From NCBI GenBank assembly GCA_008828725.1, contig MEHQ01000061.1, forward strand, positions 186,001 to 250,000: a stretch of DNA of 64,000 nucleotides, in the 5' to 3' direction. The translations under genes were made by a program, and so were the position numbers. The notes beneath the pieces were generated by a model. It worked only from the letters and a program-made list of their open reading frames with translations. It did not search any database and was not told where the DNA came from. The stretch comes from Saccharina japonica. Taxonomy: Eukaryota; Sar; Phaeophyceae; Laminariales; Laminariaceae. Below are positions 1 through 10,759 of the stretch, piece by piece. Numbering within the stretch: the stretch's first letter is position 1; each line of letters begins with the position of its first letter.

Positions 1-39
1 TGTCGCACTATATCGCGAGGTCTATATTTTATTTTCTCC

Positions 40-430
40 CAGGCGTTGGCGTGGGCATTGGCGCGGGTCTTGCCGTGGGCGTTCCATGGGCATTGCCGTA
101 GGCGTTACCGTGGGCGCTGCCGTGGGCATTGCCGTGGACCACTGTGGGGATTACCGTGGGAATTACCGTGGGTCTCACCGTTTTACCGTGACTTGCCGTG
201 GTATGCCGTGGGGGCTTGCCATGGATTTGCGTGGGTATCAGCGTGGATATTGGCGAGGATAATGCCATGAAAGTATCATGGGCCGCTACAGCTTTCCGCG
301 ATATGTCGTGGAGGTTAATGGAAGCCCGCGTCATGTAGGTGGTAGCCCGTGAAATGTTCGCCGTAGCCCGTGGTGTGTCCACGGCATTGCACGTAGCCAT
401 GGAACACCGTGGCTTGTCATGGACATTGCC
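40..430 (+). repeat. Degenerate ~12-bp minisatellite (TTGCCGTGGGCG)n, copy 1
   Basis: GCCGTGGGC, ACCGTGGGA and related words recur at about 12-base spacing, which keeps several frames open (LPWALPW on plus, NAHGSAHG on minus). I regard the ORFs as a by-product of the period. Confidence 0.75.
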
Positions 431-2391
431 GCGGGGTGCCGCTAAACAGCCAAACACGCCACTTTTTTTGTTTTTTCTTCCTTTCCTTCCTCTCTTGTTC
501 TTCGGAAATAATGAAGGTTTGTCGTGGTGGGTGGTGAACCTGTTCTTGAGGGTGTTTTCTGTTTTGATGTTTCGTTTGGTTTTTCATTAGTCTTGTACTT
601 CAGTATTGTCTCTCGCCCCTCCTCCGGGGGACCCGACGACGGCGATACTACACTACCAGGTATACAGCAGTACCACCGCTCGCCGTGGACGGGGTACGAA
701 AGAGGCGACATTTATTCCTCGTTCTTCGTCTGGAATTTTCTCCCGCGACGGCTCGTTTCTCTCGTGCAACATCTCATCCGCATCGTGTGTTTATTTTAGG
801 TTGGCTTTGGTGTTTAGTTTTTGTATGGCTTTGCTTGCGCGAATTTGTTTCCCTGTCTCCCTGTTTCGTTGCAGTGTTTCCTTTCTCGTTTCGTCTGACC
901 CTGGGGCTAGAGTCGCAATGATAGCGATGTGGGCACCGCATTGCGTAAATACAATAGGCGGTGGACCATGTCATGGCGAGGTGGAACAGGGCCGAAGCGA
1001 AGAGGAGCCGGCGACGGCATGCAGCTGAGAACGCCTAGAGAGGCGACAAGGAGGGGGGGGCGGCGGTACTGATACAACAGCTGTCGACGAATGCAGAAAC
1101 AAAATGGTAGATCCTGTGGCAAGGTATCGGTTCGACTAGCCTTTGAATTTTATTTTTATATTTTAGTTTGTTTGTTTGTTTATTTCTTGTTGAGTTGTTC
1201 ACTGCGGGGGGCGCGGCAGAGGTAGCACCGGCTCTTGACACCGCTATTGATGAGAGCAGGAAGGAGATGGCAGAACGTGTGACATGGTCCCAGGATCGGT
1301 TTTGTAGCAGAGACGGGAACTTGTTATTATCATCGCCTTGGGAACGATTTTACTATTTTCCTCTCTTCTAGTGTCTTCTTTCTTGCTTAGTGCCTTGTTT
1401 CCCCTTTGTCACCGCTCTATGTCGGTGTCTTGCTCTTCTTCGTGTTGCTTCATCCGTACAGCAGTTATCTGTTCCTCTTGGGCACGTGTGCTTTTATTCT
1501 AGGGGCGCTTCTGTCTCCCTGCGTCATTAGTAGATTTCGTTTCTTATTGTCTTTTTTGTTATTATTTTTCAGTTCCGCTTGTGTCGTTGTGTTCTCGTAC
1601 CCGATACGTTAGCATCTCTTGCTTTTCCCATTCATTTGCGTTTCATTTGCTTTGGTGTTTCTCTGTTCCTCAGTCTGCGACCACAAAATTTGTATCGTTC
1701 TAGAATTAGGAACCAGGACCGACACTGAGTGTACTGATGTGGTTGGGTAGAAATAACGGGCTTAAGGTGAAGACAACACACACGCAATACGAGGGACGCA
1801 TGCAATATTTTGAGTCGTAGCAATAATCCTCCCTGTCGGCCTCTGCCCTGTCTTGGTCTGGCTTGGTCGCCAGCTCCGTCGGGGTGTTTGCCCCCGCTCC
1901 TTTGGGTTTATTTGCTACTGGTACATTATTTCGGGGTATTTGCTGCCATGGGCCATGATGTTTGATTATTTGACCTTTCGGTATTTCCTTCTATAAACTT
2001 TTGGTTCATCTTCTGTTTCACTTTTTTCTGTTCTCTTGTTTGTTTATTACGAGCGAGGTTCTGGTTGCTATTCATCTTGTCGCAGCAGGTTCGGCGCATT
2101 TTGCTCGTGATCCTTGGGGCTGTCTCCGTTTAGTTTCCTTCGCAGTTTGTTTCCTTCTTGTTTTCCTTCTTTGTCCTCGTTTGTACATATGCCTATTTTT
2201 TGGCTTTCGTTTTTCTCTCCTTCAATGTCGTACAGCTATCCCTCCAAAAACGAATATTGTTTATGCTGGGACACCCGGCCCCCGTTTGGCACAATCACCA
2301 AAGCCTACGATACAACGCCAATTATTTAGATAAATTAAAAAAAAACTAATCCAAGACATAATTAATTTTCACCTGCGAGGCACACGGTATA

Positions 2392-2674
2392 CAGTAGTAC
2401 CGGCCCGCTCATAAGAAAGGAATTCACAAAAAAGTCAACCTAAACAATTGAAAACATTAAGAAAGCTCTCAGCGTAGTCAGCGAATAATCTTTAAGAAAG
2501 TGACTCCTTCCTGTGGCTGGCCTGAGCCCAAGGCGCCACTCACTGAGGAAAACGTCTTCTCGGGGACCAAAATAGGAAAGCGCAAAATAAGAAAGTGTGC
2601 TTTCGCGTGCGCCCAAAATAAGAAATCCAACCTGAATCCGATTTCAGGTTTCTTGTGAGAGGGCGGTGTTGCTG
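2392..2674. mobile_element. TA-target MITE (family 2), larger member
   Basis: Starts CAGTAGTACCGGCCCGCTCA after TA, and the right end GGGCGGTGTTGCTG is an imperfect inverse. The interior is rich in TAAGAAA-type motifs like the nested element at 2879. The right-hand TA is not preserved. Confidence 0.55.
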
Positions 2675-2796
2675 GAGTGTGTGTCTTGTGCTTGCCATAT
2701 CTCGCACAATGCATGGCATGACATGTCCACTCTGCTTACTGCGCGTGTTATCGCTGTTCTTAGTTTTGTGACGATATACAGCAGTCAGTAGTAGTA

Positions 2797-3097
2797 TTAC
2801 GGAGGACCATAACATAGTAAATAGGGCCAAATAAATATTGTTAGTAAAAATATGGAAATGTAAAGTGTTTTTTGTGTACAGTACCGGCCCGCTCATAAGA
2901 AACCAGAAATCGGGCTTAGGCTCACTTTCATATTTGAGAAAGGGGTGTGTCCCACACTAACTTCTGTGTAACAGCTGTCGACTTTCTTATTTCCCCCGTA
3001 ATGTTTAGGCTGAGTTTCTTGTGGGACACTTTCTTATGAGACGGCCGGTAGTGTACCGTAGGTCTTATTTACTAGTATTTACTATGGTCCACCGTAA
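2797..3097. mobile_element. TA-target MITE (family 1) split by a nested element
   Basis: The left end TTACGGAGGACCATA and right end TACTATGGTCCACCGTAA are inverted, each flanked by TA. Removing 2879-3053 leaves an element resembling the unsplit copy at 30782-30928. The TA duplication is consistent with a Tc1/mariner-type transposase acting in trans. Confidence 0.75.
2879..3053. mobile_element. TA-target MITE (family 2), nested in family 1
   Basis: The ends are CAGTACCGGCCCGCTCATAA and, inversely, CACTACCGGCCGTCTCATAA. TA flanks both sides (2877-2878 and 3054-3055). The CAGT terminus and TA target suit Tc1/mariner/pogo-type elements. The interior has repeated TAAGAAA-like motifs and no ORF. 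Confidence 0.78.
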
Positions 3098-3727
3098 TAG
3101 TAGTAGCTTGTATCTCTCTAGAATGAAGAATCGACACGGACACTACTTGGTGTGCTGGACGGCGAGGAGTAGAAGTAGACGTTACACACTCCCATCATGC
3201 CATGCCATCCGACAGCAGTACATACTGCCCCGTCCAGCCATACTAGCTTCCAGACTTTCAACGCGTGGGTGAGGGCGTCCGGGAATTTTGATGTCATACA
3301 CCGAATTTCTCCGCCCCCGCCCCCGAGCGGTCGAAACTTTTTGTTTTTCCCCGTTTTTCTTTTTGTGTGTGTGGTCGGTGTGGTGTGTGTGTGACAGCAG
3401 TAGTACCGGAGAGGCATATAGTATACCCTCACATTGAGTTAAATGACGTAATATCACATCACACCCCTCGTATAAATACAACACATACAATACACACCTG
3501 GTATTGTTCGGCGTGGCTGCTTGGCTGCTTGGCTGTATGTACACTGCATGGTCGGTCCGATTTAAGTAGTGACATGCACTCGTAGTTCAGAGTACTCTTA
3601 CCGTTGCTCGGCTTAGCCAGGCATTCCATGATGTAATATGTGAGTGTCGAAGACTGAGCCGCGTATACAAGGTATCGCAAATAAACATACACCAGCCCGA
3701 TGTTAAATATAAGGCCGATTGGGCAAA

Positions 3728-3787
3728 TTAGCAAAAAGTTGGAGGACAGACTATGAATCGGATGCCCCCAGTTCGATCCCCAGCACC
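3728..3787 (+). repeat. tRNA-like sequence, possibly a SINE head
   Basis: TTAGCAAAAAGTTGG resembles a Pol III A box, and CAGTTCGATCCCC 35-45 bases later resembles a B box. The T-stem and acceptor stem do not pair, so it is not a functional tRNA. It is duplicated at about 42125-42190 with more changes. Confidence 0.3.
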
Positions 3788-4319
3788 TATCTTCACAATC
3801 TCCCTTTTTTTGGAACATTGTTTTTTGTTTCAAATTTGTTTTCCTTCTTTGCGTATGTCGACCCAACCACGTATCCCTCGGACCAGATGAATTGTTTCTG
3901 CCGGGTAAAGGCAATGATGTATGATGATGCTTACAACGAGCAGTTATTTACATGGCCAAAAGTACAAAAAAACACGATACTAAAAACCAATGTAAAAAAA
4001 CTCGAGTTTTAAGCTCGGGAGAGTCCAGTAATTACCAGAAAAAATCCTTGCTGGAAAAAATTGCGCGAAATCCCAGGTATAGGGGGTGGGTGATATCTAA
4101 CCATCCCCGGGTCAACTAATAGATATTTTCAATTCTCTAGCCTACAACATGGTGATACTACTCGTAATGTTAACGATTCTGAGGTTCATGGTTCACCAAT
4201 ACAGTACCCCATGACCTCTATTTAGAATCGGCCTTATATCTGGCATCATCCAAATCGGCCTTATATTTATCATCGGACTGGTAGGACCCTGCATGGAAAA
4301 AGCAACAGTTGTGTGTACA

Positions 4320-4430
4320 GCGTGTGGTTCCAGTATTACGAGAAGGTGTTTAGGATGAAACGTCATAAAATCGTACGCTAACCCTTACTCTAACCCTAAC
4401 CGCAACCCGAACCTCAACACAAACCCTTCC
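4320..4430 (+). repeat. Dispersed repeat ending in AACCCTAA-type tract, copy 1
   Basis: GTGTGGTTCCAGTATTACGA, then about 35 bases, then CTAACCCTAACCGCAACCC. The same order occurs at 29478-29580 and 42715-42830. Confidence 0.65.
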
Positions 4431-5971
4431 TTGGCCAACCTATATAGAAGTCGTCCGGAACAAATCCGGCAAAAATAATGTTTTTCGGGATACCTCGACC
4501 CTGTTACAATTCATACTAGGTACGTATTTTGTTTGGCCGTTTCCACACGAAATGCGATACACGTATTTACGAGACCCGCATATATTACTGCGAAGGCGGT
4601 TCGCGATTGTTCCGACCGTGGTGTACAGAACAGTTATGTCCAGACGCAGGTGGCCAGGCGAGGTGCCGATGACACTAGGCACGGTCAGCTGTTGTAGTTG
4701 GTTTCCGTGATGGAACATCGCTGCAAGCGATACCTGAGGTCTATAGATCTCTCTGTTAAAAGGAAGGAACCTACACTTTGACCCGCCAAAGCTCGGCGAC
4801 CTAAGACAAAGTGCCGAAACAAGAAGCTAACGCACTCGACATTCCATGCCGCGATGTCTCCCCCCCCGCCCTGTCCCACGACCTTCTTCAGGCAGTGCTT
4901 ATCCAGCCAAGCCTGCCGATCCCACAGCTCTTTGGGGCCTTCTAGTCCGCCTTCGAGCGAGCTCATACTCGTACGAACTCCTTTATACCGCTTATTACTG
5001 TATGCTGCATGCGGTCGCTGTCCGTACACAGCTAGCTGTGTGTGGGCTATAGGTCGCCGCCTAGTACTATTGAAGGCTCAAGGGGGGGGGTGGGGCTCCC
5101 TTCCGTCCCCTAGGTCCAGTTTGATTTGGTTATTTTCCAGGCGTAGAGGGAGCGGACGCCCCCCCCCTGCCCTGTCGGGAGGGTCGAAGTTGAACAACTC
5201 GACGTGCGTTGAACAATGTTCGGCGTAAGGTGTCGAAACATATTGTTTGACCGCCCTACGTGGGTACCTATATATAATTCGACTATTGGTTGCAGAAACG
5301 GCAGTTATATTAGGGTGGCGCTTGGTCACAGCACTGTGTCTCAGTACGCTGCTCCCGCTCGGCACCCTGAGCCCATGCCGGCCTGATCCTACTCGACTCT
5401 GAGCGCCCCGAACTGACGCTGGACATATAATTATCCGTGGGCAGGGCCTACCTATTAATAATAGTAATAGTACGTAGAACTCTGTTCCCACAAAACTACC
5501 GAAAGCGATACAAGGTGAAGGGACGACCGTTTATTACGCAGTATAACACACGTGTTGAGAACTTGGCAGATTCTAATTTCGGACTGATAATTTATTAACG
5601 AGAATGTCCACGCACAACAAGCACTTGTGCGCAGCCGGCGACGTCACCCTAAATAAACCGTGTCTTTACACGTCCTGTTCAATACTCGTAGACAACAATA
5701 ATAGCTCCTGCAATAGCAACATATTGACTACGTATTCATACGCGAATATGGTGAAGTAACCTGGCAACGGCGATCGATACGTAGATACAATCCTTAATCG
5801 ATTGTGATCGGTAATTTCTGTCGATAGACACCATTTACAAAAAATAATGTGGTGGACAGTGGACAATGTCTATCGATGGAGACGATCACCCGCCTAATTC
5901 CCCACCTACAATCTACTCTGCGTAATATAGCAATACACAATATTGTGCCGCTGTACGTACTTTAATCACAC

Positions 5972-6230
5972 CAGTTGTAAATGACGGCATGGTATATCGT
6001 GATCAGCAGCGATGGGTTCATGGTTTGTCGCGGGTATTAACATCAACGTGGGAGGCCTCAACAAAGCGGCGAGCATCATGGGGGTTTGTTTGTATTTTCA
6101 AATCAGTTTTAAATGAGGGCATGGTATATTGTGATTAGCAGCGATGGGTTCGTGGTGTGTCGTGAGTAATAACATCAACGTGGGAGGCCTCAACAAAGCG
6201 GTGGGCATCATGGGGGTTTGTTTGTATACA
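5972..6230 (+). repeat. Tandem duplication of ~130 bp, single in copy 2
   Basis: Two units contain CAGCGATGGGTTC, AACATCAACGTGGGAGGCCT and GCATCATGGGGGTTTGTTTG. The homologous place in copy 2 (about 44367-44495) has one unit. Confidence 0.85.
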
Positions 6231-6949
6231 CTATACACTATACACTATTGTCAGCCGTGTTTTGATTGGTCACGCGGCAGTAAACGCGACAGACACAACA
6301 ATACCGCCATGCCGTAAACGAGAAAAACAGATAACATACAACACCACCACCGAACCTGACCGAACACACAAGTAGATGGGGCAACACCTGGTTGTCGAAG
6401 ACCTCCTCACAAAACCACACAGGGTTAAGGATAGCCGTACCAAGAATATCACCGGCTGCACCACTCACACANATATATATATATATATTTATACAATATA
6501 TACAGGCAGCAAAATTGCATCGAAGCGCGGGTCGTAAACATATAATCGTAACCATCTACTTCCCCTCGATGGGAGCAGTTTCACACTTCGGAACGGCGCA
6601 GGCATTCTAAACAACGCTTCGACCTTGCTTCGACACATAATACGAAACCCCAGAATAAACGAAACCCACACGGATACCCGCAAACCCCTATCGAGCCACC
6701 ACGTACATACCACAAACAGGGTTACCTATGTTTCATTGTCGGTGTGTGATAGATGGTATTCTGTCTTGTTGGTGATGTATGATTGGCTACACCCTGTACG
6801 TATAGAATGGCGATATATCATTGCCGCCACGCAATGGCCTCGAAACCGTTATTGTCAATTGCCCTTGTCGCCCACAGTTATCACGGGTAGCTTTTTGTTT
6901 GTACATTACTATGGTCCCCCGTAGTAGCGTGCTTGCAAGTTATCCTCGG

Positions 6950-7215
6950 GATGGCTGTCAATAGATAGCTTGCACCATCTATATTGTGGCCGGCAATGGC
7001 TATCGGTAGGCATATGTCGTGGCTGGAAATCGCCATCGATAGACATCTCGCACAATCTATTATGGCTGACGATGGCCATCGATGGACACGGTTCACCATC
7101 TATGTATTGTGTTCGACTATGGCTATATCGATCGGCAGTATCACCGGTCTATTGTCCCCGACGATATCTATCGATAGATACCCCCCACAATACATTGCCG
7201 CCGACAACATAATAC
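6950..7215 (+). repeat. Degenerate ~55-bp repeat built on ATCGATAGACA/CAATCTATTGTGG
   Basis: Successive variants of ATCGATGGACAC, CACAATCTATTRTGG and CCGACAATGGCTATC occur. Related pieces occur at 5750-5890, 23080-23620, 44150-44280 and 44750-44840. Confidence 0.6.
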
Positions 7216-7790
7216 GTCAATACATTCTCCTTGGTCTATTGTCGAAGCAATATGCTATTATTGTTGCATGTATTGCCCAGTGTGTGAAATCCTATTTAAA
7301 CGGTGCAATAGCTTATCGATGCTCAATGCTGACAGCACAATACGCCGCGAGCCTTACGAGTAGTCAAACCAGGAGATTCGTAACTGCTGTCGCGTACTCG
7401 CACTACTACTGCTATCCAGAAAATAAATACCGAATCAAATGCGACGATTCAATAATATGGCGTGGGATCATGGGCCTTGGTGAGCTCTGCTGGCGGTTAA
7501 TTACGTTTCCAGGTCCAGTGTGCAGGCTGAGGTCCAGGGGCGGTCAGGCAGGCGTGGCATCAGGGCGCCAAGCGCCAGCCGGGTACTCAGCAGTATTGTT
7601 ATGAAGCATATGTACTATCAGCGGCACGTACCGTAGTCGGGAGGGGGGAGAAAAGCCTATACTGCCGTATGTCACCCCGGATCTGAGGTAAAACCAGCAG
7701 GGAACAGGAGCAAGAAGGGCGAATATAAGCGATGGTTGACGACGAGAAGGAGGAGCAGGAGGAGAAGCAGGAGCGAGGGCAACTATTCTA

Positions 7791-7904
7791 TTACGGGGGA
7801 CCATAGTAAATATCATATAATAGAACCAACTATTGCTAGCTAAAATAGGAAATTTATAGTTTTTGGGTTTACCGTAGGTCCTATTTTCTATGCCCCCCCC
7901 GTAA
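7791..7904. mobile_element. Family 1 MITE present only in duplication copy 1
   Basis: The left end TTACGGGGGACCATAGTAAA and right end CTATGCCCCCCCCGTAA are inverted. The interior matches family 1 (TAGTTTTTGGGTTTACCGTAGGTCC). The corresponding place in copy 2 (near 45440) has no such sequence. Confidence 0.65.
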
Positions 7905-9723
7905 CCGTAACGCTGTACATATATACGTACCAGGTATCACGACCCGTAGTTTCATGTTTTAGTATTTTCTGCAAAAACAGAAATCCCGATGGTTGCGGCC
8001 TTGTGCACACACTTGGGGAGTACCGTTTTGGGCCAATCACGTTTCTACCATCACCCCGAGCCACATCGAACAACATGTTCCGGGCACATGCAGGACCACA
8101 ACAACACAGCAGGAGGGGTTATTTCATGTATGTATTCTCGTGACGCACATCACTAAACTGTCACTTATTATCAAAAGAAAGAAGTTGCCTTTTGGTATTG
8201 TACGTGCGTATATATGCGTGTATGCTTGAGTACGGTGCTGTGCCATTTTCGAGCCACATGTTCCGAGTACACTACAGTTACAGTTAGTATGATACATGCG
8301 GAACCGCAACGAGGAGAGGAGACGAGGAGTTTCGTGTATTATACAAGGCATACGAGTACCGATGATATGTACTCATATGATGCCACGTCGAGCCCCACGT
8401 TCCGAGCACATGGAGAACCACAACGCCAAAATGCTATAATAATGCAGATCACAAGACGAAGATACGCCCTTCCAGCAAACAATACGAGTACGTACGCGTA
8501 TACATATGTACGTACCTACAATTTCTGAGCCAGACCACGTACTGAAAAGCTCAGGCATAATGGCAGTGGTGAGCTACACACGTTTCCCCACGCTTGAGCC
8601 ATAGGCAGCAGCTCATCTGGATATGAGCTAGACACGACATATGAGCTACAACAGTAGGTCATGAGCTTCCCTACGAGTAAAGTGGGATGTCGTCATTTTT
8701 CGCGGACGATTACAGTACTGCTGTATCAACCCCCTTGACGAACAGTTGGAGACGAGGAATAAGCTCTAACTGTAGTAGTAGTAGTAGTAGTAGTAGTACT
8801 CCCAAGCGGCTAATGAGTTAAAGCCTGAAAGCCAATAATCACGGGTGGTTACCAACCCCCTTCATTTATCTCAACTTCCCATTCATCTACCGGTACTCTC
8901 TTTGCCCCATTATCCAGCCCCCTCCATTTCGTAACTCATATTAGGGGCCATCATGGATGACGGCTAAATGCGCATTGAATGACAAACAAGCGGCTACCAC
9001 AGTAAGTAGTGGTCAACAAGCTAGCGGTAATAGCCTCGGGGCGGTATTTACGGTGCGGGGGCCGGCTCCAGAACCTTGCTCCCGGGGGCAATTACGCAGT
9101 TACGCACAGTAACTGCTGTATGTGACAGGTGCACATAAAGGAAGAGTTGACGGCCCCTGATGTCAACGTTCGAGTCACACCAGGTTCATGTAAACACCGT
9201 ATATATGAGTCCACTATGATGTACACGGAACAACTTGTGTGGGGTGCGTGTGGCACCACTATCGACAACTAAGTTAAATACTACTGAACAATACTCGTGA
9301 CGCGCAAGGTGGGAGAAAGACTACCGGAGTACCCGACTACCGACTATTCACACGGGTATCGCCGATGAAAACCCGAATTGGCTTGGTTTTCGTGTGCGCG
9401 GGCCGAAGATGAGCTTTAGTTTTAGTGTTTGGGAACCGACGTTGCCTCGTATTTGTTTGTGTGGTAGGTCGCAATTCACTTAATTTCAGTCTGGGGGATC
9501 GAATTTGACTTGGTTTCTGCATGGTCGGTCGAAATTGACTTGTTTTTGCGTCGGGACATCGAAATCGATTGGGCAGTTCTCCTCGTACTGCCCATCTCAC
9601 ATTTTTGTACGTAGAGTATGTAGAGTAAAATAAAACGACTCGTCGTCATTAAACGTCAAGCTCATGTAGGGGTGCAGCAAGTCTAGCCGTACTGATTTCC
9701 GGTTCGCCCTTGGCTTACCGGGC

Positions 9724-10759
9724 ATGAGTCTCCATGGCATCCACCGAACATGCCCTTGTAGGCGAATACAGACGACTCTTCTGTATGTGTTGCTGCTAAG
9801 CTCAGCTGGGTGTCTGAGCTCGCTATCCTCGGCACAAAGTGGTTGTGGCGAACCGCAAACCCCGCCAATTCGAGTCGAAGACGCAACAGCAGTAGGCATA
9901 CTTAGAGCGGCTGTAAGTGGTGCCAACGGCGGTGTCGTGGAGGCGGAATGGGCTGGCCGTGTCGCGGTTGCCACGCCGATCACTGTTGGAGAGGGCACCG
10001 TTTTTCCCGTGACGGGGGAGGGTAACCTGGCTGAGGTGCACGCCGGCGGCTCCCACATCCGTTTGTTCGAAGTTTCTCAAGGCGGCGGTCTACCCCTAAC
10101 TCGGGTCACGCTGTGGGGAGGTTCCGCGGAGGGTGACGGCGCTATACATTCGCGTGCTACACACTCAACTCTGAATCACTGTATCTTTGATAGCAACGTC
10201 GTCACCGATGGGGATTTGGGTGCTGTGCGGGCCAAGGGTGGAAACGTCACGATAGTTGGGGTTGAGTTCGCTCCCAATAGCACAACTCGGTACGGAGGCG
10301 CCGTGCACGCCACCGACGGCAGGTTGGAGGTTCGAGGAGAATCCAGGCTCGAGGGCAACGCAGGGATCGGAGGCGGTGCGGGGTTCTGTGGGGTAGGCGC
10401 GGTGGGATCAAGTAAACAGACAGCCATATGCTCTATAACAGACGCGGAGTTCGTGACCAACAGTGCTGCCCGCGAGGGCGAAGAGAGTGTTGGCCAATCT
10501 TTAAACCTCGATGGGGGTGGAGCCACTGGGTTTCTGTTTGCCGAAGTTGACATAACGGATTACTATTTTGGCTCGAACCCCGTGCTGCTCTCGGGTGGGA
10601 CTTTGCATGTAGGACACCACACCAATGTCTCGGGAACGCATGCAAGTTTGGCAACAACACCTCAGAGCAATACTACGGTGGCGCAATTTCAGCGTCTTCC
10701 ATGAGTTTGGGGGGGGCCCGCAGATCACAAACAACTCGTCCCCCACCGCTGACGGTGCG
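9724..10759 (+). pseudogene. Exon-1 relic of a gene A/B family member, copy 1
   Basis: Reads from ATG through a signal-peptide-like N-terminus (TTLLYVLLLSSAG) and Pmp-like beta-helix rungs that align with gene A exon 1 over nearly its full length, at roughly 60% protein identity by eye. The frame breaks near 10610, where 'TLHVG' departs from A's 'ALHGG', and a second shift at the G-run near 10710 restores recognisable VTNN-like sequence. It ends at the position homologous to A's exon-1 donor, but with GTAGTA instead of GTGAGT. No exon 2 follows on the plus strand. It lies about 3 kb past gene A's stop, in opposite orientation. Confidence 0.75.

Noticed and set aside
7888-8558. Several 60-105-codon ORFs on both strands
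   Set aside because: They overlap each other in different frames, lack family features and are not maintained in copy 2 as one consistent frame.
9724-10704. Intact 326-residue gene
   Set aside because: Alignment to gene A exon 1 shows frameshifts near the end, the donor is lost, no further exons follow, and the duplicate copy is broken elsewhere.
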